Origin: Methylobacterium sp. WL1
GTDB lineage: Bacteria > Pseudomonadota > Alphaproteobacteria > Rhizobiales > Beijerinckiaceae
Length of the DNA stretch: 64,000 bases
Reading direction: 5' to 3'
NCBI RefSeq assembly: GCF_008000895.1
Contig: NZ_CP042823.1
Location: 248,001 to 312,000, forward strand
Of this stretch, positions 29,412 through 38,733 are shown piece by piece (positions within the stretch are counted from its first letter, which is position 1; each line of letters begins with the position of its first letter). A program made the position numbers and the translations under genes. The notes under the pieces were generated by a model. The model searched no databases. It had not been told where the DNA came from and worked only from the letters and a program-made list of their open reading frames with translations.

Positions 29412-29447
29412 GGGCCGTCCGGGCGCGCGCGCCTGGGCCTTCAGGGG
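29405..29447 (+). promoter_or_regulatory. Putative leuA attenuator hairpin
   Basis: Arms 29405-29416 and 29436-29447 pair over 12 positions with one G-U pair, and an inner GC-rich stem extends the structure. The left arm contains the leader-peptide stop codon. The stem lacks a T run directly after it. A GGGG tract in the right arm can pair with CCCC further down near 29470-29475, giving a competing fold. The switching mechanism is inferred. Confidence 0.5.
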
Positions 29448-29534
29448 ATTGTCGGAACTCGCGAACCTCAGCCCCTCCCGGGGCACCACGCCGCTCCGCG
29501 CAATATGCCGGGCGGCCCGCGACAGGGTAAAGCC

Positions 29535-31100
29535 ATGACCACCACCAGCACCACCGCCGCCCGCGAACGCATCGTCATCTTCGACACCACCTTGCGCGAC
29601 GGCGAGCAGTGCCCCGGCGCCACCATGACCCATGACGAGAAGCTGGCGGTCGCCGAGCTCCTCGACACGATGGGCGTCGACATCATTGAGGCGGGCTTCC
29701 CGATCGCCTCGATCGGCGACTTCGAGGCTGTGTCGGAGATCGCCCGGCGCACCAAGCGCGCGACCATCGCGGGCTTAGCCCGCGCGATTCCCGCCGACAT
29801 CGCCCGGGCCGGCGAGGCGGTGCGGCACGCCAAGCGCGGACGGATCCACACCTTCGTGTCGACCTCGCCGATCCATCTCGCGCACCAGATGCGCAAGACC
29901 CAGGACGAGGTGCTGGAGATCATCCTCAAGACCGTCGCCCAGGCCCGCGACCTCGTCGAGGACGTGGAATGGTCGGCCATGGACGCGACCCGCACGCCGA
30001 TCGACTACCTGTGCCGGTGCGTCGAGGCCGCGATCAAGGCCGGCGCCACCACGATCAACCTGCCCGACACGGTGGGCTACGCCACGCCGTCCGAGTACCG
30101 CGACATGTTCGCGGCGGTGCGCGAGCGGGTGCCGAACGCCGACCAGGCGGTGTTCTCGGTCCATTGCCACAACGACCTCGGCCTCGCGATCGCCAACTCG
30201 CTCGCCGGCATCGAGGGCGGCGCCCGGCAAGTGGAGTGCACGATCAATGGGATCGGCGAGCGGGCCGGCAACGCCGCGCTCGAGGAGATCGTCATGGCGC
30301 TGCGTACCCGCGCCGACGTGCTGCCCTACGAGACCGGCATCGAATCGACCATGCTGACCCGGGCCTCCAAGCTGGTGAGCCACGCCACCAACTTCCCGGT
30401 GCAGTTCAACAAGGCGATCGTCGGCCGCAACGCCTTCGCGCACGAGAGCGGCATCCACCAGGACGGCATGCTCAAGAACGCCGAGACCTACGAGATCATG
30501 ACGCCGGCCTCGGTCGGCCTGACCAAGACCTCCCTGGTGATGGGAAAGCACTCGGGGCGGGCGGCGTTCCGCTCCAAGCTCGACGACCTCGGCCTGCACC
30601 TGTCCGACAACCAGTTCCAGGACGCGTTCGAGCGCTTCAAGGCGTTGGCCGACCGCAAGAAGCACGTCTACGACGAGGATATCGAGGCCCTGGTCGACGA
30701 GAACCTCGCCACCGCCCACGACCGTATCCGGCTGGTCTCGCTCTCCGTCATCGCCGGCACGCGGGGCCCCCAGCGCGCCACCCTGCGCATCGCCGACGAG
30801 GACGGCACCCGGATCGAGGAAGCCGACGGCAACGGACCGGTGGACGCGGTGTTCAACGCGATCACCGCCCTGGTGCCGCACAAGGCCGAACTGGAGTTGT
30901 ACCAGGTGCAGGCGGTCTCCGGCGGCACGGACGCCCAGGCCGAAGTCTCGGTACGCCTGCGCGACGGCGACCGCAGCGTCACCGCCCGGGGTGCCGACCC
31001 GGACACGCTGGTGGCGTCCGCGAAGGCTTATCTCTCGGCCCTGAACAAGCTCGCGGCCCACGCCGTGCGGGTTCATGCACAGCACGCGGCAGCAGAATAG
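29535..31100 (+). CDS. leuA: 2-isopropylmalate synthase LeuA
   Basis: LeuA condenses acetyl-CoA and 2-oxoisovalerate, the committed and leucine-inhibited step of leucine synthesis. The 521-residue protein has the DTTLRDGEQCPGATM motif at the N-terminus, the HCHNDLGLAIANSLAG metal site, the INGIGERAGNAALEEIVMAL signature and a C-terminal LeuA dimer/regulatory domain. I used the ATG at 29535, preceded by AGGG; an in-frame ATG ten codons earlier is possible. Regulation by the upstream leader is likely, in addition to feedback inhibition. Confidence 0.97.
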   Translation: MTTTSTTAARERIVIFDTTLRDGEQCPGATMTHDEKLAVAELLDTMGVDIIEAGFPIASIGDFEAVSEIARRTKRATIAGLARAIPADIARAGEAVRHAKRGRIHTFVSTSPIHLAHQMRKTQDEVLEIILKTVAQARDLVEDVEWSAMDATRTPIDYLCRCVEAAIKAGATTINLPDTVGYATPSEYRDMFAAVRERVPNADQAVFSVHCHNDLGLAIANSLAGIEGGARQVECTINGIGERAGNAALEEIVMALRTRADVLPYETGIESTMLTRASKLVSHATNFPVQFNKAIVGRNAFAHESGIHQDGMLKNAETYEIMTPASVGLTKTSLVMGKHSGRAAFRSKLDDLGLHLSDNQFQDAFERFKALADRKKHVYDEDIEALVDENLATAHDRIRLVSLSVIAGTRGPQRATLRIADEDGTRIEEADGNGPVDAVFNAITALVPHKAELELYQVQAVSGGTDAQAEVSVRLRDGDRSVTARGADPDTLVASAKAYLSALNKLAAHAVRVHAQHAAAE

Positions 31101-31109
31101 CAAAAAACC

Positions 31110-31140
31110 CGCATCCGGGGGTGGACAGCCCCCGAATGCG
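31110..31140. terminator. Hairpin after leuA
   Basis: Arms at 31110-31121 and 31129-31140 pair over 12 positions with one mismatch around a TGGACAG loop, just after the leuA stop. The poly-A tract lies on the leuA side, so the canonical T-run orientation is minus strand, yet no minus-strand gene lies upstream. It may still act on leuA transcripts. Confidence 0.5.
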
Positions 31141-31203
31141 TTGGTATCAGCCCGCCACCCCGGACGGACTTGGTGGCCACCGGGGCGGGTCGCAGACGCG
31201 ATC

Positions 31204-31279
<76 letters not shown>

Positions 31280-31514
31280 AGACTTCCCGGAACGGTCCTC
31301 ACAGTCTCATTCGTCGGATCGACGCCGCACAGGCGGCGCGGGGCCGTGGCGGCTTTGCATCGTCGTGCCGCAACCCACGCACAACGAAAACAATTCTTTG
31401 GCGACAGAGCTGAAGACAATTTGTTCTGCCTGTGCAATTTCGGGTTTAGAACTATCTCCGCCTGAAGATGGTCTGGCTTTCGCATATCGCGGGCTGAACT
31501 CGGAGATTTGTCGG
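31280..31514. other. Intergenic region after tRNA-Lys
   Basis: No gene-like frame was seen. Base composition begins to drop around 31380-31500 compared with the surroundings. No repeat of the tRNA 3' end that would mark an integration site was noticed. Confidence 0.4.
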
Positions 31515-32249
31515 TTGGTTCGTTTCGCCTCGATTGTCGCCGCGGCAGGAGCAGGCGCCCTGGCGTGGTGCGGACCCGCTTCGGCGGCGCCGGAGATCAC
31601 CCTCGCGGCGATCGCGACGGGCCGGCTCTACATCGTCGGAACTACGGAGCGTCCGCATGTGCCGGTGGTGCTGGAGGACAAGTTCCGCACCGAGTCGGAC
31701 GAGAAGGGCAGGTTCCAGTACGAACTCGTCTACCATCCGAGCCGGTGCATCGTGTCGGCGACCATCGACGGCAAGACTGTAGAGGCGGTCGTCAGCAATT
31801 GCGGCCAGACCTGCGAGGCCGCACCGCAACCCGCGGCGGCCGCCGCTGCTGCGCGCGCTACCGGCCGGGAAGGCGGCGCCTCCGGTGGCCGGGGAGCGCG
31901 GCTCAGCCGTCGCGAGGGGCGCCGAACAACCGGTCCGCCGTCGCGCCGCCGCCGAACCCCAACGCCGCGCCGACTGGAACGCCCGATGCCGCGCCGAAGA
32001 ACGTCCAGATCGCTCGGCCACCGAGGCCACCGCAACGGCCTGCCGTGCGGACGCCGCCGCAGGCCCGGACCGTCCAACCGGCCAAGCCGGCGCGCAAGGC
32101 CAGGCCGGCGCAGCGGCCAGCCCCCGACGATGCCGGACCACCGATCGCGGATTGATGGATCGCGGCGCCGCGATCGCAACTCGAACGGGGCCAAAGCCCG
32201 TCCCGGCAGCGCCGCCGCCAGCGCCGCGCCCCCCCCTGCCGCTGTCTGA
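31515..32249 (+). CDS. Secreted protein with Pro/Ala-rich tail, reading frame apparently broken
   Basis: The first 110 or so codons, from a TTG at 31515, encode a signal peptide (ASIVAAAGAGALAWCGPASA) and a compact domain with two Cys (VSNCGQTCEA). After about position 31850 the same frame becomes an arginine-rich stretch that looks like shadow coding and runs to 32249. Protein-like continuations exist in the other two frames: PAGKAAPPVAGERGSAVARG near 31861-31918, then APNNRSAVAPPPNPNAAP onward to a stop at 32155. This suggests one or two indels in a GC-rich segment, either real decay or sequencing error. The domain is not recognised. Confidence 0.55.
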   Translation: MVRFASIVAAAGAGALAWCGPASAAPEITLAAIATGRLYIVGTTERPHVPVVLEDKFRTESDEKGRFQYELVYHPSRCIVSATIDGKTVEAVVSNCGQTCEAAPQPAAAAAAARATGREGGASGGRGARLSRREGRRTTGPPSRRRRTPTPRRLERPMPRRRTSRSLGHRGHRNGLPCGRRRRPGPSNRPSRRARPGRRSGQPPTMPDHRSRIDGSRRRDRNSNGAKARPGSAAASAAPPPAAV

Positions 32250-32589
32250 TAACGGCCAGCCTTGAGCCCGATATCAACCGACATACCGCGATAGGTTGGA
32301 TAACGGCATCGTCCTGGAACGCTGCCGAAAGCCGCGCGGCGCACAGGCCGATGCGGCGCGACTTTTTAAATCATACAAATAAGATACTTTAATCGTTTGT
32401 AATTATGCTTCGCTGATCAAATTAAAGTTTATATTTTTGCGAATAAAACACATCTATATAGTCTAAGAACGGGAATCCAGCGAATCAACCATAATTTGTC
32501 AGTTTGATTATGAAACCTACCATTTCTGTTTGCGATGATGGATAATCCGACAATCCTCGATGAGGGCTACCGGATCGATCTGCGCATCA
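32250..32589. promoter_or_regulatory. AT-rich upstream region of the AraC regulator
   Basis: This stretch is far poorer in G+C than its surroundings; for example, only 14 of 60 bases are G or C in 32401-32460. No gene fits in it. It probably contains the promoter of the AraC-type gene and could be a target for an AT-binding silencer such as a MucR/Ros protein, which is inference. Confidence 0.5.
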
Positions 32590-33558
32590 ATGAAAACCAT
32601 TTTCTCCGCGGTCGGCGATCAATCGAATACAAATTTCAATCTCTGGAGAGATTTTGCCACGAGCCGCTTGATGCCGGCCGAACTGTATCGGGTAGACGAT
32701 GGCCACTTCCGCGGCCTTTTTGAAGGGACAGATCTCGGCTCGCTGCTGATCACCCGCTCGACGTCCAGTGCCGTAAGGGTGGAATCGACCCCGGCCACGC
32801 TCCGGCGAAGCCACAAGCGGGATACCCTCGCCGTCACGGTCAAGCTGTCCGGAACGTCGATGTGCGAGCAGTTCGGGCGCCAGGCCGTGCTGCAGCCCGG
32901 CGAAATCACCGTCCTGGATCGGGCAAGCCCGTCCGTCCGCCAGACGTCCGGATCGTCCCGATCCCTGCTCCTGGAAATCCCCCGGGACCGATTGGAGAAC
33001 CTGCTCGGTGATGCCCGTCACTTCACAGCCCTGACCATCGGAGAGCATCTCGGCAGCGCGCGCCTCGTGACGACGTTCCTCGACACGTTGCTCCAACTCG
33101 AGAACGTGCTCACGGCCGACGTCGCCCAGCGGATGTCGGCCATCGTCGTGGACCTGATCGCGGCCAGCATCGCTGAGCGCCTGGCCAAGGAGGTGCCCCG
33201 GCCACTGCACGGCACCGTCGTGGTCCAGCGGGCCAAAGCCCATGTCGAGGCCAACCTCGGTGACCTGACCCTGGACCCGCCCCAGCTCGCGGCGATCGTC
33301 GGCGTTTCGCTGCGCCGCCTTCAGGAACTGTTCCACGAGCACGGGCAGCACATCTCCGATTGGATCTGGCAGCGCCGGCTGGAGGCCGCTGCCAAGCGCC
33401 TGGCCGACCCGGGGTGTCGACATCTGTCCCTCGGCACCCTGGCCTATGGCTGCGGCTTCGCCAGCCAGGCGCATTTCTCCCGGCGGTTCAGGGATCGATA
33501 CGGGATGGCACCGAGCGCGTTCCGGCATCTGGCCGATCCTGGCATCCCGAAACGGTGA
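32590..33558 (+). CDS. AraC family transcriptional regulator
   Basis: This 322-residue protein has an N-terminal ligand or dimer domain of the AraC_binding_2 type (as in FeaR) and a C-terminal AraC/XylS DNA-binding domain at about residues 215-315. The two helix-turn-helix units include [20 protein letters not shown] and [32 protein letters not shown]. The target is unknown. I used the ATG at 32590; one ten codons earlier is possible. The AT-rich upstream region is its likely promoter. Confidence 0.88.
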   Translation: MKTIFSAVGDQSNTNFNLWRDFATSRLMPAELYRVDDGHFRGLFEGTDLGSLLITRSTSSAVRVESTPATLRRSHKRDTLAVTVKLSGTSMCEQFGRQAVLQPGEITVLDRASPSVRQTSGSSRSLLLEIPRDRLENLLGDARHFTALTIGEHLGSARLVTTFLDTLLQLENVLTADVAQRMSAIVVDLIAASIAERLAKEVPRPLHGTVVVQRAKAHVEANLGDLTLDPPQLAAIVGVSLRRLQELFHEHGQHISDWIWQRRLEAAAKRLADPGCRHLSLGTLAYGCGFASQAHFSRRFRDRYGMAPSAFRHLADPGIPKR

Positions 33559-33743
33559 TCCGGCCGCGCAGGGCTGGCTTCTCAACCGCAGATCGGTCGG
33601 TCGTCGATGACCCCGCGGATCCCGCACCGGGCCTCATCGTAACTCCAAGTGCAGAGCAATCAGCGGTTGTTAAGATCTGTTGGTTAAGCATTCGCGGCTG
33701 CAGCTTGCGCAATGTTCCTATTCCGCTGCATTTCGAGGGTGCC

Positions 33744-35432
33744 GTGACGCTGCAATCTGTCTCCATCCGCACGAAATTGATTGTGGCGTTCGCCACTCTG
33801 ACCGTTTTCGTGGTCGGCCTGGGCATACTCGGGCTCGTGAGCACGCAAAAGCTGCGCGATCAGACCGTCGCCATCGAAACGAACTGGCTGCCGAGCATCA
33901 GGACGCTCAGTGAGATCAACACGCTGACGGCCCGGAGCAGTGGGCTTCTCCTGCGTCACACGCAGGCGACTGATCCGGCGCTGCTGGCCACCATCGAGAA
34001 GGACATTGGCAGCTTCGACAGATCCGTGGACGAAAAGGCCAAGTTCTATCGCACCCTGATCAGCTCACCCGAAGAGCAGGCATTGGACGCGACGCTGAGC
34101 CGGGCGTCTGACGCCTTCCGGGCTGTCCGCGACCAGGTGCTGGCCCTATCGCGCCGGGGTGACAAGGCGCAGGCCTACGCACTCTACGAGACGAACGGGC
34201 TCGCGCCCCGTCGTGCCGTCTCCACCGCGCTCGAGAAGCTGATCGCCCTCAACAACGAAGGCGCCAGCGCCGCTGAGGCCCAGGGTCTGACGGTCTTCGA
34301 GGAGACCCGCACGGTGACCCTGATCGCGATCGGGCTCGCCCTGATTCTTTCGGTGCTGTCGGGGGCGGTGATCGTCCTGGGGGTCACGCGCGGCATCCAG
34401 TCCGTTGTGCAGCCGATGCAGGCCCTGATCGCCGGCGACCTGTCGGTCACGATCCCGCACCAGGGCGCCCGGACCGAGGTCGGCACGATCGCGGACGCCG
34501 TGCAGGTCTTCAAGGACGGGCTGATCCAGATGAAGGCCTTGGAGGCCGAGACGGCCGAGGCCCGGCTCGCCGCCGAGGCGCAGCGCAAGACCGGCATGCG
34601 CCAGATGGCCGAAACCTTCGAGCAGGCGGTCGGCGGCATCATCGGCCTGGTCTCGGCCTCCGCCACCGAGCTTCAGGCAACCGCTGAGGCGATGTCGGCC
34701 ATGGCCGGCCAGACCTCGGCGCAGTCCGGCGCGGTGGCGGCCGCGGCCGAGGAGGCCGCCAGCAACGTCAACACCGTGGCGGCGGCCGCCGAGGAGCTCG
34801 GCTCGTCGGTCCAGGAGATCGGCCGCCAGGTCGACGGCTCGGCCAGCCTGGCGCAGCGCGCCGTCAGCGAGGCGGATCAGACCGCCGTCCTGGTGCAGGA
34901 GCTCAGTACGGCGGCGGCCCGGGTGGGCGACGTGGTCGGCTTGATCTCGTCGATCGCCGGGCAGACCAACCTGCTGGCCTTGAACGCCACCATCGAGGCG
35001 GCCCGGGCCGGCGCTGCCGGACGCGGCTTCGCCGTCGTCGCCTCCGAGGTGAAGGCGCTGGCCGAGCAGACCGCCAAGGCCACCGAGGAGATCTCGGGTC
35101 AGATCGCCCGTATCCAGGCTTCCACCGGCCAGGCCGTCACGGCGATCGGTTCGATCGCAATGCGGATCCAGGAGATCAGCGGCGTGACGACCTCGATCGC
35201 CGCCGCCGTGGAACAGCAGGGCGCGGCGACCCAGGAGATAGTTCGCAACGTCAGCCAGGCCGCGATGGGGACCGGGGCGGTGACCAGCAACATCACCGGC
35301 GTCGCCAGCGCCGCGGAGGAGACCGGATCGGCGGCGAGCGAGGTCCTGGGCGCGGCATCGGAACTCTCGCGCCAGTCCGAGCACCTCTCAGCCGAGGTGG
35401 GCCGCTTCCTCGCCACCGTGCGCGCGGCCTGA
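33744..35432 (+). CDS. Methyl-accepting chemotaxis protein (4HB sensor)
   Basis: This 562-residue chemoreceptor has a membrane segment at about residues 10-32, a periplasmic four-helix-bundle sensory region, a second membrane segment near 190-215, a HAMP domain and a signalling domain. The conserved hairpin tip reads [21 protein letters not shown], followed by [18 protein letters not shown]. It begins at the GTG at 33744, preceded by GAGGG. The frame is open far upstream but overlaps the AraC gene. The C-terminus lacks a CheR-tethering pentapeptide. Confidence 0.94.
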   Translation: MTLQSVSIRTKLIVAFATLTVFVVGLGILGLVSTQKLRDQTVAIETNWLPSIRTLSEINTLTARSSGLLLRHTQATDPALLATIEKDIGSFDRSVDEKAKFYRTLISSPEEQALDATLSRASDAFRAVRDQVLALSRRGDKAQAYALYETNGLAPRRAVSTALEKLIALNNEGASAAEAQGLTVFEETRTVTLIAIGLALILSVLSGAVIVLGVTRGIQSVVQPMQALIAGDLSVTIPHQGARTEVGTIADAVQVFKDGLIQMKALEAETAEARLAAEAQRKTGMRQMAETFEQAVGGIIGLVSASATELQATAEAMSAMAGQTSAQSGAVAAAAEEAASNVNTVAAAAEELGSSVQEIGRQVDGSASLAQRAVSEADQTAVLVQELSTAAARVGDVVGLISSIAGQTNLLALNATIEAARAGAAGRGFAVVASEVKALAEQTAKATEEISGQIARIQASTGQAVTAIGSIAMRIQEISGVTTSIAAAVEQQGAATQEIVRNVSQAAMGTGAVTSNITGVASAAEETGSAASEVLGAASELSRQSEHLSAEVGRFLATVRAA

Positions 35433-35618
35433 ACGAACGGCGGGGCCGCCAGGATCGCAGGCCGGATGCGCGCAGTCCGATCCGGTGCGCGTGTCGGCCC
35501 CAGCGAAGTCTCGCGTTCCCAGCAACGATCGGTTGACCACGTCGACAGCCAGCCGCTCGTCCCGGAGGGCGCCAGAGCCAGTTTGCGGACTTCGATCAGC
35601 GGCTACGCGGATCCCGCA

Positions 35619-35810
35619 ATGGTCAAGGTCTTGGCGTTCCTGGCCGCGCTGGGATCGGTCGCCTGCGGCTTGCTGATCGTCCGGGATCTGCTTCACTTGC
35701 TGACGCTGCAGCAGAACCCGACCGGAGCACGCGTCGCGACGTTGCTGGCGGTTTTCGCGGTCGGCTCGAGCCTGGGCGCCGCCGCGAGCCTGCTTCAGCG
35801 CAATCGCTGA
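35619..35810 (+). CDS. Small two-helix membrane protein (63 aa)
   Basis: This short protein has two hydrophobic segments (VLAFLAALGSVACGLLIV and VATLLAVFAVGSSLGAAASLL) joined by a polar turn, so a hairpin membrane topology is likely. I chose the ATG at 35619 where membrane sequence begins. No family is recognised. Confidence 0.55.
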   Translation: MVKVLAFLAALGSVACGLLIVRDLLHLLTLQQNPTGARVATLLAVFAVGSSLGAAASLLQRNR

Positions 35811-35929
35811 ACCATTTGCGGGCGAACCCGATCGCAACCCAGGTGTGCCGAAGCACGTCCGCCTGTAAAGCTTAGGCATACATCAGGGTCACACCGCGAA
35901 CACAGTCGCGGACCTGATGGAGACTATCA

Positions 35930-36046
35930 ATGCCCCTCGCATCCCGCCTCACCATTGCCGCCGCCGCGACGATCGCCACCGTTGCGGTCCTGGCCGGCTC
36001 GTACGTGCAGGCCTTGAGCCTCGCCCTGCCGAACCACTTCGTCTGA
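35930..36046 (+). CDS. Very small secreted or membrane peptide (38 aa)
   Basis: The frame reads MPLASRLTIAAAATIATVAVL followed by AGSYVQALSLALPNHFV, a single hydrophobic segment that could be a signal or anchor. A GGAG sequence lies about nine bases before the ATG, a good ribosome-binding site. The function is unknown. Confidence 0.5.
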   Translation: MPLASRLTIAAAATIATVAVLAGSYVQALSLALPNHFV

Positions 36047-36134
36047 TGCTAATCGGACCCGGCGACGGAACGCCCAGCAACCCGGCGCTCCGTTGCCCCT
36101 GCCAGCCCAAAACCCCAGTGCGGGGAGGCAAGCG

Positions 36135-36293
36135 ATGCACGCCATCCTGATAGCCATGCTCGACGGCGCGACCTGGGTCGCCGACACGCTCGATACGCTT
36201 CTCGACGATGCCGTCATCGGCTTCGGAGCTGCAGCCCCGTTCGCGGCACGCGGCGAGGACGAGTCCATGGAGCCGGTTCCGCCAAGACCCTGA
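36135..36293 (+). CDS. Small acidic protein (52 aa)
   Basis: This short product is moderately hydrophobic and acidic (MLDGATWVADTLDTLLDDAV). A strong GGGGAGG ribosome-binding site stands seven bases before the ATG at 36135, which is the main evidence. It follows the 38-residue ORF by 88 bases on the same strand. I do not recognise a family. Confidence 0.5.
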   Translation: MHAILIAMLDGATWVADTLDTLLDDAVIGFGAAAPFAARGEDESMEPVPPRP

Positions 36294-36642
36294 CGCACAA
36301 GCTGTAACAGCGGCTCCGCGGACAACCGGGTCAGCGACGCCGCGCCTCATTACAACGCGCGATTACGATGACCGCGTGCGCCCAACGTCTTCAGTTTGCC
36401 GATCGGACGCCGGATCCGACGCTTCGTGATCGGGGATCCGATACCCCCGCGCCCAGGTGCGGTGCTCGTTCGAACCTTCGGGATAGGGATTGGCCGAAAG
36501 CGGCTCTCCGCGGTCTCGCGCGTGGCGCCCCTCATCGCTGATCGCGGTTGGCGACCGGCTAGATAGCGTCACGATGCAGTCCTCCCGGTCATGGATTCTT
36601 CCCACGCCACGTAACGGGAGCTCCGGGACGACGAGGCCGGGA
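36294..36642. other. Intergenic region, nothing recognised
   Basis: These 349 bases lie between a small plus-strand ORF and the end of the sorbosone dehydrogenase gene. A 61-codon basic minus-strand frame exists but has no support. No terminator or RNA gene was found. Confidence 0.4.
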
Positions 36643-37983
36643 TCATCGTACGATTGCGGGCGGCTGCGCCTCAGAGCGCGCGCCCGATCCCGTGACCCGC
36701 CACACCGTGCCGCCGGCATCGTCCGCGATGAGCAGGGCACCCTGGCCGTCGATCGCCAGCCCGACCGGTCGGCCGCGCGCTTGCTTGTCCGCGTTGAGGA
36801 AGCCGGTGACCACGTCCTGAGCCTTGCCGGCGGGCTTTCCGTTCTCGAACGGGACGTAGACCACCTTGTAGCCGTTCAACGGATCGCGGTTCCAGCTGCC
36901 GTGCTCGCCGACGAACGCCCCGCTCCGGTAGGCCTGGGGCAGGCCCGTTCCGGTGGCGAATGCCATCCCCAGCGGGGCGACGTGCGAACTCAGCGCGTAA
37001 TCGGGCATGATCGCCTGGGCGACCAGGTCGGGGCGCTGCGGCATCACCCGTGGATCGAGATGGCTGCCCCAGTAGCTGTACGGCCAGCCGTAGAAGCCGC
37101 CGTCCTTTACCGAGGTCATGTAATCAGGGACCAAGTCGGGACCGAGTTCGTCGCGCTCGTTGACCACGCACCACAGCGTCTTCGTCTGCGGCTCGAAGGT
37201 GAGACCGTTGGGGTTGCGCAAGCCGGTCGCGTAGAGCCGGTGGGCGCCCGTGGCGCGGTCGATCTCCCAGATCGCGGCCCTGTCCTTCTCCTCGTCGATG
37301 CCGTTCTCCGTGATGTTGCTGTTCGAGCCGACGCCGGCATAGAGCTTGGTGCCGTCCGGGCTGGCGGTCAGGCTCTTGGTCCAGTGATGGTTGATCCGGC
37401 CCGCCGGCAGCTCGGTGAACTTGACGCCGGGCTCGGTGATCTGGGTCGTGCCGGCCGTGTACGGGAAGCGCATCACCGCATCGGTGTTGGCGACGTAGAG
37501 CGCGTCGTCGACGAGCACCATGCCGAAGGGCGCGTTCTGCTTGTCGAGCAGGACGGTCCGCGTCTCCGCCACGCCGTCTCCGTCGGTATCGCGCAGCAGG
37601 GTGATGCGCTGGCCAAATTCGCCGGCGGGATGGGACAGGCTCTCCAGCCAGCCCATGACGATCTCCTTCGGCCGGTTGATCGGCGGCGTCGGGCCTCCGC
37701 TCTCGGCCACCAGGACATCGCCGTTGGGCAGGACGAGGAGCGAGCGCGGGCCTTTCAGGCCGGTCGCCAGAGCCTTCACCTGCAGACCCGCTGCGACTTG
37801 CGGAACCTCACCGTCCTTCCAGCCCACCGACCGGGATACGTGCATCGGCGGCAACAGGTACTGGTGCAGGTCCGGCAGGGGCGGATTCGGGCCGACCTGG
37901 GTCTGGGGATCGATAGGATCCGGTCCGCAAGCCGACAGCGGCAGCAGCGCGGCTGCGGCGAGGAGATAGCGTTTCCGGCTCAT
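36643..37983 (-). CDS. Sorbosone dehydrogenase family lipoprotein (PQQ-type beta-propeller)
   Basis: This 446-residue protein has a lipoprotein signal peptide ending in the lipobox LSAC, so it is probably membrane-anchored in the periplasm. The rest matches the L-sorbosone dehydrogenase/soluble glucose dehydrogenase beta-propeller: GPRSLLVLPNGDVLVAES, LYAGVGSNSNI, GLRNPNGLTFEP, HVAPLGMAFATG, FVGEHGSWNRDPLNGYKVV and GRPVGLAIDGQGALLIADD. PQQ is the usual cofactor. The true substrate is unknown. The start overlaps the upstream DUF2231 gene by ATGA, so the two are probably expressed together. Confidence 0.92.
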   Translation of the reverse strand: MSRKRYLLAAAALLPLSACGPDPIDPQTQVGPNPPLPDLHQYLLPPMHVSRSVGWKDGEVPQVAAGLQVKALATGLKGPRSLLVLPNGDVLVAESGGPTPPINRPKEIVMGWLESLSHPAGEFGQRITLLRDTDGDGVAETRTVLLDKQNAPFGMVLVDDALYVANTDAVMRFPYTAGTTQITEPGVKFTELPAGRINHHWTKSLTASPDGTKLYAGVGSNSNITENGIDEEKDRAAIWEIDRATGAHRLYATGLRNPNGLTFEPQTKTLWCVVNERDELGPDLVPDYMTSVKDGGFYGWPYSYWGSHLDPRVMPQRPDLVAQAIMPDYALSSHVAPLGMAFATGTGLPQAYRSGAFVGEHGSWNRDPLNGYKVVYVPFENGKPAGKAQDVVTGFLNADKQARGRPVGLAIDGQGALLIADDAGGTVWRVTGSGARSEAQPPAIVR

Positions 37984-38456
37984 GCTCGTGTTCCCGGCCG
38001 CACGCCCACGCGATGGCGATGGATCAAGTCCGCGCCGCTCCAGCCCGTCACCAGCAGGAGCACGACCACGGTTCCGGAGAGCGCCAAGCCGGTCGGCACC
38101 ACCGAGGTGTAGGCGTCCCGGCTGTGCACGAACACGTTGACGATCGACAGAGCGAGTACGAGGACGTTGCCGACCGCATGGATCCAAGCCGGGCGCAGGC
38201 GCCGGATCGACCGGCTGCCGAGGAAATCGATCACGCCGGCGAGGCCCGCGAACACTGAGGCGATCAATCCGATACTCAACAGCCAGGCCGAGAAATTCGC
38301 CCATTGCATGTTGGCGGTCGCCCAATAGGCGATATCGGTGACAAAGGTGCCGACGAAGCAGACGATTGGGATCGGCACAAGCATCGGGTGAATGGGATGC
38401 CCGGCGATGCTGGCAGTCGAGCGCGGGAAGTTCTCCGACACACGCATCCTCGTCAT
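37980..38456 (-). CDS. DUF2231 multi-pass membrane protein
   Basis: This 158-residue protein has four predicted membrane helices and the N-terminal GHPIHPMLVPIPIVCFVG motif that defines DUF2231. Conserved His and Pro residues in this motif have led to suggestions of haem binding or electron transfer in the family, not shown here. Its stop overlaps the start of the sorbosone-dehydrogenase-type lipoprotein by four bases, a pairing seen in other proteobacteria. Confidence 0.9.
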   Translation of the reverse strand: MTRMRVSENFPRSTASIAGHPIHPMLVPIPIVCFVGTFVTDIAYWATANMQWANFSAWLLSIGLIASVFAGLAGVIDFLGSRSIRRLRPAWIHAVGNVLVLALSIVNVFVHSRDAYTSVVPTGLALSGTVVVLLLVTGWSGADLIHRHRVGVRPGTRA

Positions 38457-38733
38457 GAAATCGCATTCTGCACTGCGGGTCCTACCGCGCGTCGAGGTAA
38501 AGGTTCCGCCTGCGCGCCATCTGGTCGCTCGGGGGCTGCATCGCTCGCCGAACCGCCTGAGTCAGCCTCCAGCGGCATCGGATGGGCGCGTGCGTCCGCG
38601 CACCGTCGGGAACCCTGATCTGTGTCGTTTTCTAAAATCATCGGCCGGCACCACTATTGCCGAGTCTGAGCAGCATCGCCATTTCTTGTCTCATTCGCGG
38701 ACAAGCGGCGAAAAGCAGTCCAGGATTGAGCCA

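Noticed and set aside
36350..36535. 61-codon basic minus-strand frame
   Set aside because: Arg/Pro-rich low complexity and no supporting start signal.
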